From NCBI GenBank assembly GCA_012727425.1, contig JAAYHQ010000079.1, positions 25,752 to 89,751 on the forward strand: 64,000 nucleotides of DNA. The letters run 5' to 3'. Source of the stretch: Bacillota bacterium. GTDB lineage: Bacteria > Bacillota > UBA4882 > UBA10575. The notes beneath the pieces were generated by a model. It had not been told where the DNA came from and did not search any database. It worked only from the letters and a program-made list of their open reading frames with translations. Below, in pieces: positions 51,556-60,611 of the stretch. The translations under genes and the position numbers were made by a program. Numbering within the stretch: the first letter of the stretch is position 1; each line of letters starts with the position of its first letter.

Positions 51556-52002
51556 ATGGAGAAGGAAGCTTGGGTTGTTGATGTGAGCGGGGACGAAGTC
51601 CGTTTGCGTTACACACGCCATTCGGCCTGTCGTAAGTGCGGTGCATGTCTGGTCTTTGGCAACAGCCATGGTGAACAGGAGCTTGTCCTGCCCAAGGACC
51701 GGGTGGAAGTGGCCAAAGGGGACCGGGTGTTGGTTGGCTTGAAGGATAGTTCCATCCTCCAGGCCAGCTTTTTGGTTTATGCTCTGCCCCTCTTCTTTTT
51801 TCTACTGGGGTACTTGGGTGGAGCGCGCTTGGGGACCATCTTCCAGGGTGAAGCCTGGGCGGAAGGGGGCGGGTTGCTTGGAGGGGTTTTCGCCCTGGTC
51901 CTCGCCTATGGCGGACTCAACCGGTATGACCGGCGGCTCCGGAAAACCGACCGCTACCAGCCGTACATCGTGCGGGTGCTGGAGCGGGCGCGGCCGGAAT
52001 GA
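51556..52002 (+). CDS. RseC/MucC-family (SoxR-reducing system) membrane protein
   Basis: HSACRKCGACLVFGN Cys cluster, GLKDSSILQASFLVYALPLFFFLLGY TM region. Confidence 0.8.
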   Translation: MEKEAWVVDVSGDEVRLRYTRHSACRKCGACLVFGNSHGEQELVLPKDRVEVAKGDRVLVGLKDSSILQASFLVYALPLFFFLLGYLGGARLGTIFQGEAWAEGGGLLGGVFALVLAYGGLNRYDRRLRKTDRYQPYIVRVLERARPE

Positions 52003-52010
52003 AACCGGCG

Positions 52011-53132
52011 CTACATTGTGTAGCCGGTCTGGGCCAGGTAGGTGGCCAGCACTTCGGCAAAGAGCTCAAGGGAATAACTGACTTCTTCCCAGGTTGATTT
52101 GTCGTCGCCGAACTCGACGATGATGGACCGGGGATGGAGATGTTGGTTATAGCGGGCTTCGGCGAGAATCACCCCGTGGGCGAGATTGGGGTATAAAAGG
52201 TCCATTACTTCCAGGAGACCATTGGCAAAACGGTGATTCTTTTCCCAATGGGGGTGGGGCAACCCCAACCGATCGGAACCGACGACGAGGATAATCTTGG
52301 CGGCGGTTTTTCCTCTAATGGGGACTTTATGGTTGAGCCCGGGAGTGGCATCCCGGTGGAGATCGAGGACCACGTCGATCTGGGGGTGCTCGGCCAAGAG
52401 TTGCTGGACGGTTTCGGCCGATCGTTGGTAGGCATCACGAAAGGGATAGTGATCGTGGATGGTATCACAATGCAAGGTTTTCAGACCGTATTTTTCGTTA
52501 AGAAGCTGGGCAAGCAATGCTCCGGCCCGGACAATGTCCCCGCGACCGTTGTGGATATGGGTCTTGCCGCTCACGGGAAGGTAAGATTCGGAAGTATGTG
52601 TATGGTAGATGAGAATCCGGGGCGGTTCGGTCCGCGGCGACTGGACGGGCGGTGCAGCCGGGGCCGGACGCGCCGGCGGGAGAGGCACCGGACGCGGGGT
52701 GGCCGGTGCCGGGGTGGGCCGGTGGGTGACGGTCGGGCGCAGGGTGTAGGTTTTCACCAGTTCTTGGCGGGCAAGAAGAGGAAATTGAGTCTTGAACATT
52801 TCCTGCGGGGACGGGTTGCGGATGTTGACCAGAAACCGCAGGAACAGATCGGCGGCTTTGGTGTCAAGGATAAAATCGGGATCATCTTCCAACCGGTAAC
52901 GTTTGAAACCAGGAATCACTTGGGAAAAAAAACGGCGCCCCACTTTGGAATCAAGGTGATAAAGGCGTTTCAGGTAGGCAAGGGGATAAGAAGAACCTTG
53001 TTGCTTTTCAAGGTCGACCAGGTAAACCCCGATGGCGATGAAAAAAGTGAAGAAAGTCAGACCGATCACCAAGAGATAACGGAAGCGTTCCGGTGGCAGC
53101 GATTGGCGCGGGAGAGTATCCATTGCCGACAA
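52011..53132 (-). CDS. spoIIP: Stage II sporulation protein P
   Basis: PRILIYHTHTSESYLP, LDLHRDATPG, RSIIVEFGDDKSTWEEV. Confidence 0.93.
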   Translation of the reverse strand: MSAMDTLPRQSLPPERFRYLLVIGLTFFTFFIAIGVYLVDLEKQQGSSYPLAYLKRLYHLDSKVGRRFFSQVIPGFKRYRLEDDPDFILDTKAADLFLRFLVNIRNPSPQEMFKTQFPLLARQELVKTYTLRPTVTHRPTPAPATPRPVPLPPARPAPAAPPVQSPRTEPPRILIYHTHTSESYLPVSGKTHIHNGRGDIVRAGALLAQLLNEKYGLKTLHCDTIHDHYPFRDAYQRSAETVQQLLAEHPQIDVVLDLHRDATPGLNHKVPIRGKTAAKIILVVGSDRLGLPHPHWEKNHRFANGLLEVMDLLYPNLAHGVILAEARYNQHLHPRSIIVEFGDDKSTWEEVSYSLELFAEVLATYLAQTGYTM

Positions 53133-53317
53133 GCCCCCTATCCTTCAAAAATGCATCTTGACCCGCCGTGGGGTGGTGTAGACTCTTGCTTTATTGTAGA
53201 ATTATATGCCAAGGGTCGGCTTTTTAAAACCGGGGGCGGAGACCGGCCAGACGGCGGGAGCAGGAATGTCCGGTTCAACGTCGAAGGGGGATTATATCAA
53301 AATAAGGAGGGAATCCC

Positions 53318-53977
53318 GTGCGACAACGCCGCGTACCCGATGTGGTCATCAATCGTTTGCCTTTATATCTGCGTGTTTTATCCGGGATTGATGTGGAGCA
53401 AACACCGATTATTTCCTCCTACGAACTGGGTGAAAGAACGGGGATCACCCCGGGGCAGATCCGGAAGGATCTAAGCCTGTTCGGCGTCTTTGGGAAACAG
53501 GGCGTGGGTTATGAGGTGAACATTTTACGGGGGGAGTTGCGCCGTATTCTTAAACTCAACCGTGTCGTCAATGTGGGGTTGGTTGGTGTGGGGAGCCTGG
53601 GACAGGCCTTCCTCCGTTATGGTGCCGACCGTCAACGGGAGATCCTCAACCGGGAAGGACTACGGATGCGCGCCGCTTTCGACCGGGACGAGCGGAAAAT
53701 CGGGCGGCGGATTGGCGCGGTGGAGGTTTATCCGGTAACGCGGATGCCGGAGTTGATTAAGGAATTGGATTTAAAAATTATGATCCTGACCGTCCCCGCG
53801 GGGGTGGCCCAGGAAACCCTGGAACGGTGTGTGGCCAGTGGGGTGAAGGCCTTTCTCAATTTTGCCCCGGTGAAGTTGACCGTCCCCGCGGGGGTCCGGG
53901 TCCACCACGCGGATTTTACTTTACAGTTGGAAGCGCTGGCTTATTATAGTAAAGAATGGGAAGACCATGAAGAATAA
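53318..53977 (+). CDS. rex: Redox-sensing transcriptional repressor Rex
   Basis: VVINRLPLYLRVLSGI, GITPGQIRKDLSLFGVFGKQGVGYEV, VGLVGVGSLGQAFLRYG. Confidence 0.97.
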   Translation: MRQRRVPDVVINRLPLYLRVLSGIDVEQTPIISSYELGERTGITPGQIRKDLSLFGVFGKQGVGYEVNILRGELRRILKLNRVVNVGLVGVGSLGQAFLRYGADRQREILNREGLRMRAAFDRDERKIGRRIGAVEVYPVTRMPELIKELDLKIMILTVPAGVAQETLERCVASGVKAFLNFAPVKLTVPAGVRVHHADFTLQLEALAYYSKEWEDHEE

Positions 53978-54533
53978 GCAAACATCGAATCGGGAACGGA
54001 TTAATACCATTACCCGGATCAGCGTTTATATTGCGTTGGGGGTTGTTCTCAACCTGTTGGAGACTTTTTTGGTCCCCCTGGGTTTGGTGGTGCGGATCCC
54101 GGGGGCCCGGATCGGGTTGGCGAACGTGGTAACGCTGGTTCTACTCGTCACGGAGGGACCGGGGATGCTTTGGGGGGTAACCGCCGGACGGATCGTGTTG
54201 GCCGCCCTTTTAACGGGGACCTTGTTCTCGGTCCCTTTTGCTTTGAGTGTCGGAGGCAGTATTGCTGCTCTGTCGGTCATGGGTTTTTTGTGGCGGCACT
54301 TGCCGCGGGTCTTTAGTCTGAGCGGAATTAGTGTGATCGGCGCCGTCGCTCATAATTGTGGACAACTTTTTGTTTTATATCTCCTAATCCCCGGAACACG
54401 GATCTCTTATTTGTTGCCCTGGGCTTTGCTTTTGGCGCTGCCCTCCGGTTGGTTGACCGGTTATTTAGCCCAACGGATCGTTGATCAGAAGCCATGGGCG
54501 GGGGAAGGGGGGGACAACCTTGGCCGAACTTGA
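53967..54533 (+). CDS. Gx transporter family membrane protein
   Basis: GVVLNLLETFLVPLGLVVRIPGARIGLANVVTLVLL... Confidence 0.83.
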   Translation: MKNKQTSNRERINTITRISVYIALGVVLNLLETFLVPLGLVVRIPGARIGLANVVTLVLLVTEGPGMLWGVTAGRIVLAALLTGTLFSVPFALSVGGSIAALSVMGFLWRHLPRVFSLSGISVIGAVAHNCGQLFVLYLLIPGTRISYLLPWALLLALPSGWLTGYLAQRIVDQKPWAGEGGDNLGRT

Positions 54534-56685
54534 AGGCATTGTCGAACGGATTACTTTTTATAATGAAGAAAACGGCTATATGGTGGCCCGTTTTAAAACC
54601 AAAACGGAGCAATTGACCATTGTCGGGGTTCTCCCCAGGATCAGTGCCGGTGAAAGTCTGCGTTTGCGTGGGGAGTGGACGGTGCATCCCACCTATGGAC
54701 GGCAGTTTAAGGTGGAAACCTTTGAGGTTATCCCGCCGGTGACGCTGGAGGGGCTGGAGCGGTATCTGGGGTCCGGTCTGATCAGGGGGATCGGTCCGGT
54801 GACAGCCAAAAAAATCGTAGCCGCCTTCGGCCTGGAGACCTTGAAGGTGATCGAAGAGACCCCCGAGCGCCTCCAGGAAGTGGAAGGAATCGGACCCCAG
54901 AAGGCGGAGAAGATCCGGACGGCCCTGGCGGAACAGAAAGAGATCCAGCGGATGATGGTTTTTTTACGGGGAATTGGGATCACCCCCGCCCTGGCCACCA
55001 AGATCTACCGCCATTATGGGGAGCAGGCCGCGACGGTGATTCAGGAAAACCCTTACCGGCTGGCGGACGAGCTTTTCGGGGTGGGCTTTAAAACCGCAGA
55101 CCACATTGCCGGTCTGCTGGGGCGGAAGGACCCGGCCGCCTTGGAACGGGTACGGGCCGGTGTGCTCTATTTTCTCCGCCGGGAGACCGAAGAAGGCCAC
55201 GTCTATGTGCCGTTGGCCGAGTTTGTGGCCGCGGTCAGCAAAGAACTAGAAGCCCCGGAAGCGGTGGTGCAGCGGGTAATCAGCGGTTTGGAAGAGGAAA
55301 AAGCGGTGTATCTGGAAGCGGAACGGTTGTACTTGGCCCCGTTCTACTGGTGTGAACGGAAGGCCGCCGAGAAACTGCTTTTGCTTTTGAACGCGCGTCC
55401 CGCGGTGGAACGGCCGCTGCTTTTTCCCGCGGCCGAACTGGACACGCTCACCTTTGAACAACGTTTGGCCGTGGAGAAAGCCTTGCAGGAAGGGGTATTA
55501 ATGATCACCGGCGGACCGGGGACCGGAAAGACGACAACGGTCCGAAGCTTGATCCGCCTGTGCCAATTGCGAGGAGAGAAAGTCTTGCTGGCGGCCCCCA
55601 CCGGACGGGCGGCCAAACGACTGATGGAAGCCACCGGGGAAGAGGCCAAGACCATCCACCGGTTACTGGAGTTTGGCTATACTCCGGGGCGGGGTTTAAA
55701 CTACGGACGGAACGAGGCACAGCCGCTGGAGGCTGATGTGGTCATCATCGACGAGGTCTCCATGGTCGATCTTCCGCTCTTTTACCAACTGCTCAAAGCA
55801 CTGACCCCCGGGACCCGGCTGGTTTTGGTTGGGGACCAGGACCAATTACCCTCGGTGGGGCCGGGCTCGGTCCTCCGGGATTTAATCGCCTCGCAGGTGA
55901 TTCCCGTTGTTCGCCTGCAGACCATCTTCCGGCAGGCCCAAGAGAGTAAGATTGTCACCAACGCCCACCGGATCAATGCGGGGAAAATGCCCGTCTTTCA
56001 GCGGGCCGGCGACTTCTTCTTTATCAATGCGGCCGCACCGGAGCAGATTGTGGAAGAGATCATCCGCTTGGTGACGGTGCGGCTCCCCCGTTACTTGAAA
56101 TGTGACCCGATCGAAGATATTCAGGTCCTTTCTCCGATGCACAAGACCGTAACCGGCGTGGAGAATCTCAATACCCTTCTCCAGCAAGCTTTAAACCCGG
56201 GTGGGAGTGGGGTGGTCGAGGTGCGCTTCGGGGACCGCGTCTTTCGCTGCCGGGATAAGGTAATGCAGATCCGGAATAATTACAGCAAGATGGTCTTCAA
56301 CGGCGATCTGGGGCGGATTGTGCAGATCGATCCGGAAGAACAAGTGGTGACCGTGGCGTTCACCGATGAACAGGAAGAGCGGCTGGTGAATTACGCCTAT
56401 GAGGAACTGGACGAGTTGGTTTTGGCCTATGCCATCTCCGTCCATAAGAGTCAGGGCAGTGAGTACCCGGTGGTGATTATGCCGGTCACGACCCAACATT
56501 ATATTTTGTTGCAACGGAATCTATTGTACACTGGGATTACACGGGCGAAAAAAATGGTGGTGCTGGTGGGCACAAAAAAGGCGCTGGCGATTGCTGTGCA
56601 AAACAACCGGATTGACAACCGGTACTCCTGGTTGGCGCCGACCATCGCCGAACTGGCGGTAAAAACGGGGCGGGCCGGAAGTTGA
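54520..56685 (+). CDS. recD2: RecD2-type ATP-dependent DNA helicase
   Basis: LEGIVERITFYNEENGYMVARF, MITGGPGTGKTTTVRSLI, IDEVSMVDLPLFYQLL, ISVHKSQGSEYPVVIMPV; TTG start. Confidence 0.95.
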   Translation: MAELEGIVERITFYNEENGYMVARFKTKTEQLTIVGVLPRISAGESLRLRGEWTVHPTYGRQFKVETFEVIPPVTLEGLERYLGSGLIRGIGPVTAKKIVAAFGLETLKVIEETPERLQEVEGIGPQKAEKIRTALAEQKEIQRMMVFLRGIGITPALATKIYRHYGEQAATVIQENPYRLADELFGVGFKTADHIAGLLGRKDPAALERVRAGVLYFLRRETEEGHVYVPLAEFVAAVSKELEAPEAVVQRVISGLEEEKAVYLEAERLYLAPFYWCERKAAEKLLLLLNARPAVERPLLFPAAELDTLTFEQRLAVEKALQEGVLMITGGPGTGKTTTVRSLIRLCQLRGEKVLLAAPTGRAAKRLMEATGEEAKTIHRLLEFGYTPGRGLNYGRNEAQPLEADVVIIDEVSMVDLPLFYQLLKALTPGTRLVLVGDQDQLPSVGPGSVLRDLIASQVIPVVRLQTIFRQAQESKIVTNAHRINAGKMPVFQRAGDFFFINAAAPEQIVEEIIRLVTVRLPRYLKCDPIEDIQVLSPMHKTVTGVENLNTLLQQALNPGGSGVVEVRFGDRVFRCRDKVMQIRNNYSKMVFNGDLGRIVQIDPEEQVVTVAFTDEQEERLVNYAYEELDELVLAYAISVHKSQGSEYPVVIMPVTTQHYILLQRNLLYTGITRAKKMVVLVGTKKALAIAVQNNRIDNRYSWLAPTIAELAVKTGRAGS

Positions 56686-56778
56686 AGAATCCCTTTCCGC
56701 TTTATATTTTGAAATGCCCGGTTGCAACAGGAAGGTGGACAAACACCGCAATAAACAGGGCGCAGAGGAGGAATTCCG

Positions 56779-58560
56779 ATGTTACCGGCGGTGTACTACC
56801 CGGTCATCTTCGAAAAAAGGGGGGAGTGGACGGTTAACCTGACGCCCGATCCCGGGCTGGCCTGGTGGTGGGCGCAGAGGAATAGATACGACCGGGTTTG
56901 GTCGTGGGACCGGCCTTTTCCCTTATGGCTGGCGGAGCGGCTCCGGGCCGAGCTCGTCCAACACGCCCGCGCCGGGAAGGCCGGTTTTTCACTGCGCCGC
57001 TTGGGGCGGGTACTCGCCAAAACCGCCGGCCGCTACGGCTGGGACGGAGGAGGGAACTGGCTCCCGGTGAAGGAGGCCGGCACCGCCCGGTCCTGCTTTC
57101 TGGCCGCCAGTGCGGAAGAGAACACGCCGCCTTTGGGAACGATGCTTCCCCAAATTATGCTCGGGCGGGCCTTGACCCCGCAAGAACTCCAGCGGGCGCT
57201 CGACCGGAACGGGGTGAGGGTACCTGTTCATCTCTTAACCGCGGCCCTCCAGGAACTGGTCCTAGCCGGAAAGCTGGAACTGACGGCGGCGGTTGGACTG
57301 GACCAGTGGGGCCGTTTCTACTGCCGCCGTTGTGGCGAACGGGAGCGGATCTTCACGGAAAGACTGTTCGGATCCCCCAAACCCAGTCGGATCTGTTCCG
57401 CCTGCCGGGAGTTGGGGGCCTTGACTGACCAGACCCCGCTCTACCACTGGCGGGACCAACAGCCCGGAAGTGAGCCGCCGCCTTCCCCGCCGGCATTGGT
57501 GCTTCCATCCTTAACCAGTTGGCAGGAGCAGGCGGTCACCGACCTCATGGCCTTCTGGCACGATCCCGGGGTCCGGACCATGTTGGTCTGGGCGGTCTGC
57601 GGGGCGGGCAAAACGGAGGTGGTCTTTCCGGTGATCCGGGCCGCTTTGGCCGCGGGAAGACGGGTCCTCCTCACGGTTCCGCGGCGGGAGATCGTCCGGG
57701 AGTTGGGCACCCGGATCAAAAATTGCTTTCCCGGTTTGCCGTTCAGCCTGTTATACGGCGGCCACCAAGAAGAAGTCCCCGCTTCATTACTGGTGGTGGC
57801 CACCACCCACCAACTGCTCCGTTTTACCTCCTATTTCGACCTGGTCATTGTTGATGAGGCGGATGCTTTCCCTTTATACAACAACCCGATGCTGGAAGCC
57901 GCGTTGGACCGGGTGGTCCGCCCGGCGGGCAAACAGATTTATCTGACCGCGACCCCCGACCGGTCCTGGCGGCGCCGGGCGGAGCGGGGGACGATTGCCG
58001 TGACCAAGATTCCCCTCCGCCACCACGGCCGGCCCCTTCCCGTCCCCCGTCTGGTTCGTGCTGTTTTGCCGGAGAAGGAAGACCGGCCCATTCCGGCGGT
58101 GGTCCGCGACTTTATTCTTACACGGAAAGCCCAAGGGCGGAAGGGGCTGATCTTCCTGCCGACCGTGGAAGCGGTCGAAGCGTTTGCGGACCGCCTGAAA
58201 AAAGCCTTGCCCACTGAAGCCCCCTACATCCAACATATCCACGCCCGGGATCCGCTCCGCCGGGAAAAGGTCGAACGCTTTTCCGCCGGTGCCCTCCGGC
58301 TTTTGGTTACGACCACCCTTTTGGAGCGGGGGTTGAATTTCGACCGGTTAGACCTGATGGTCCTGCACGCCGACCAAGAGGCGATCTTTTCGGAGGAGAC
58401 CTTGATCCAGATTGCCGGCCGTGTGGGTCGGAAAGCCGACGACCCCGGTGGTGATGTTTACTTTGTGGCGTCCCGGATCACCCCAACCATGAAAGCTGCG
58501 CGGAACGCGATCTGCCGGATGAACCAAGCCGGAGCTAAAGTCCGGCACGGGCCCAAATGA
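56779..58560 (+). CDS. comFA: ComFA-like DEAD/DEAH helicase
   Basis: CRRCGE...CSACREL Zn motif, WAVCGAGKTEVVFPVI, VIVDEADAFPL, TTTLLERGLNF. Confidence 0.92.
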   Translation: MLPAVYYPVIFEKRGEWTVNLTPDPGLAWWWAQRNRYDRVWSWDRPFPLWLAERLRAELVQHARAGKAGFSLRRLGRVLAKTAGRYGWDGGGNWLPVKEAGTARSCFLAASAEENTPPLGTMLPQIMLGRALTPQELQRALDRNGVRVPVHLLTAALQELVLAGKLELTAAVGLDQWGRFYCRRCGERERIFTERLFGSPKPSRICSACRELGALTDQTPLYHWRDQQPGSEPPPSPPALVLPSLTSWQEQAVTDLMAFWHDPGVRTMLVWAVCGAGKTEVVFPVIRAALAAGRRVLLTVPRREIVRELGTRIKNCFPGLPFSLLYGGHQEEVPASLLVVATTHQLLRFTSYFDLVIVDEADAFPLYNNPMLEAALDRVVRPAGKQIYLTATPDRSWRRRAERGTIAVTKIPLRHHGRPLPVPRLVRAVLPEKEDRPIPAVVRDFILTRKAQGRKGLIFLPTVEAVEAFADRLKKALPTEAPYIQHIHARDPLRREKVERFSAGALRLLVTTTLLERGLNFDRLDLMVLHADQEAIFSEETLIQIAGRVGRKADDPGGDVYFVASRITPTMKAARNAICRMNQAGAKVRHGPK

Positions 58561-58564
58561 TTAT

Positions 58565-58591
58565 TAAGAAATAACGGAGATTAACCGATAT
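58565..58591 (+). promoter_or_regulatory. Sigma-28 (SigD)-type promoter candidate upstream of comFC
   Basis: TAAG (58565-58568)-N15-ACCGATAT (58584-58591). Confidence 0.5.
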
Positions 58592-58607
58592 AAATTGGGG
58601 GATTTCT

Positions 58608-59351
58608 TTGCGGATTCTTTGGCAAACACTCGTTAAACTGCTCTATCCCCCGCTGCCTTCCTGTGTGGCCTGCGGGGAAACTTTTACGTCCGTTTATCCC
58701 CTGGCGTTTTGCCAGGGCTGCTTGGACCGGATTCCCTTTATCACCAAACCGGTCTGTTCCCGTTGCGACCGTCCCTTGCGTGGTGGCGAAAGTGACCCCT
58801 GCCGCGAATGCAGGGGCGAATCCTATTTTTATGACCAGGCCATGGCGGTCGCCGTTTACGACGGTTACATGCGGGAGTTGCTGCATAGCGCAAAATATGA
58901 TTTCCGGCCCGATCTGGCCCGGGGTTTGGGCACGATTTTGGCGGTTTGGGCCGAAAACGAAACGCGATTGGAGGGGATTGATGCGGTTATACCAGTTCCC
59001 CTGCACCCGGAGAAACTGGCCGCCCGTGGTTACAACCAAACGGAATTGATGGCGGAACCGTTGGCCGCGGCTTTACATCGCCCGTTATATACCGGGGTGT
59101 TACAGCGGATCAGGCCGACGGTGAGCCAAAGCAAGCTCAGCCGCCGGGAGCGGAAGGAGAACACCAGGAACGCTTTTGCGGTTATTGATTGTGCGGCCAT
59201 AGCCGGGAAAGAGGTGCTATTGGTTGATGACATCCGCACGACGGGGTATACCCTCTCCGCCGCCGCCCGTGTGCTGCTTCTGGCCGGTGCGCGCCGGGTG
59301 AAGGCGCTGACCATGGCGGTGGGGGTGACGACCGGGTCGTGGGAAAGATGA
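58608..59351 (+). CDS. comFC: ComFC-family phosphoribosyltransferase-like protein
   Basis: PSCVACGETF...CSRCDRPLRGGESDPCREC; GYNQTELMAEPLA, LLVDDIRTTGYTL; TTG start. Confidence 0.95.
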   Translation: MRILWQTLVKLLYPPLPSCVACGETFTSVYPLAFCQGCLDRIPFITKPVCSRCDRPLRGGESDPCRECRGESYFYDQAMAVAVYDGYMRELLHSAKYDFRPDLARGLGTILAVWAENETRLEGIDAVIPVPLHPEKLAARGYNQTELMAEPLAAALHRPLYTGVLQRIRPTVSQSKLSRRERKENTRNAFAVIDCAAIAGKEVLLVDDIRTTGYTLSAAARVLLLAGARRVKALTMAVGVTTGSWER

Positions 59352-59478
59352 GGATAAAACAGGTGAATTGGAGGGTAAAACTGATTCCTGGTTGCAGAAC
59401 GGTAGAGAGTGATGAGGTGTTAAGGTGTAAAACGGTGTCCTTCTAAGGGATGGAACAAAAAGGCAGGAGGGGTCTTCT

Positions 59479-59808
59479 TTGAGTCTAAAGAACTGCAAAC
59501 GCTGCGGAAAACTCTTTAATATCCGGGGTTATACGTATAATGTTTGCAAAGATTGTTTGGAAAAGGACAATGCCGATTTTGAACGGCTCCGGCAATATAT
59601 CTTAACCCATCCGTACGCTTCGGTCCTGGAATTAAGCCAGGAAACGGGGGTGGAACCGGCGGTGATCACCCGTTTCCACCGGGAAGGCCGGTTCATCAAC
59701 CGTGAGAAACAGGAAGGGAACCTCTTATGTGCCCAGTGCGGCGCACCGGTTCCCGCCGGGCAGTTTTGTAAAGAGTGTGGAACGCAAACGCCTCGAAAAA
59801 ACAGATAA
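59479..59808 (+). CDS. Flagellar-region protein YvyF family
   Basis: NCKRCGKLFNIRGYTYNVCKDCLEKD...CAQCGAPVPAGQFCKECG; position between comFC and flgM. Confidence 0.87.
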   Translation: MSLKNCKRCGKLFNIRGYTYNVCKDCLEKDNADFERLRQYILTHPYASVLELSQETGVEPAVITRFHREGRFINREKQEGNLLCAQCGAPVPAGQFCKECGTQTPRKNR

Positions 59809-59818
59809 TAAATACCAC

Positions 59819-59846
59819 TAAACATCTCTTCGGGGTCAACCGATAT
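59819..59846 (+). promoter_or_regulatory. Sigma-28-type promoter candidate upstream of flgM
   Basis: TAAA (59819-59822)-N16-ACCGATAT (59839-59846). Confidence 0.6.
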
Positions 59847-59893
59847 AACCCTTGAGAGAAGATCCTAAGGTTGGGAGAAAGGGGTATAGGTCA

Positions 59894-60196
59894 ATGCTCA
59901 TCTCAAATCAGCAGGTTAACTCGGTAATTAAAGCCTATGAAGTGACGAGAAACCAAAAAAACCGGACTATTCAAGCGACGGAGTCCGTTCGACGGGGTGA
60001 TTCCTTGTTACTGTCACCGGAAGCAAGAGAGCTTCATCTGATCCGAAAAAATATAGCGCAAGCACCTGAAGTCCGTTCCGAACTTGTGGCTGAGCTTCGC
60101 GAATCGATTGCCAAAGGTGAATACAAGGTGACCAGTGAACAAGTGGCCCACCGGATGCTGGTCCGGAGTTTGGTCGACCGGATTGTGGGGGGATGA
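59894..60196 (+). CDS. flgM: Anti-sigma-28 factor FlgM
   Basis: Short protein upstream of flgN/flgK; C-terminal VRSELVAELRESIAKGEYKVTSEQVAHRML. Confidence 0.93.
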   Translation: MLISNQQVNSVIKAYEVTRNQKNRTIQATESVRRGDSLLLSPEARELHLIRKNIAQAPEVRSELVAELRESIAKGEYKVTSEQVAHRMLVRSLVDRIVGG

Positions 60197-60609
60197 CCGT
60201 GTCCGCGGAAGCGCAAAGCCGGATGGCGGAAGAACTTGATCTCCTCCAGCAATTGGTAGATTTGGCCGTCGCCAAAAAAGCGGCGCTTTTTGAAAACGAT
60301 TTGGAAGCTTTAAGGCAGATTATCGACGGTGAAGAAAAAGCCTTGGCCAAAGCCGAAGCTTTACACCTCCACCATGAGGAAGGGCTTGACAAAACGCCGG
60401 AAGGTCGACAGTTGCTGCAGAAAAGGGCCGCCTTGATTGCCAAGCTTAAGGAGGTTAATCTTTTAAACCAACAATTACTGGAGGATGCTTTGGCCCTCGT
60501 GGATTATTCCTTACGCCTGATCCATGGTGCGGAAGAAAGTGACCTGTACGGTTCCTCCGGACGGGTTGAAACCGTGGGTAACCGTTCAATACTGAACTGG
60601 AGAGGATAA
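60193..60609 (+). CDS. flgN: FlgN-family flagellar chaperone
   Basis: Helical protein between flgM and flgK; ATGA overlap with flgM. Confidence 0.87.
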   Translation: MTVSAEAQSRMAEELDLLQQLVDLAVAKKAALFENDLEALRQIIDGEEKALAKAEALHLHHEEGLDKTPEGRQLLQKRAALIAKLKEVNLLNQQLLEDALALVDYSLRLIHGAEESDLYGSSGRVETVGNRSILNWRG

Positions 60610-60611
60610 AC

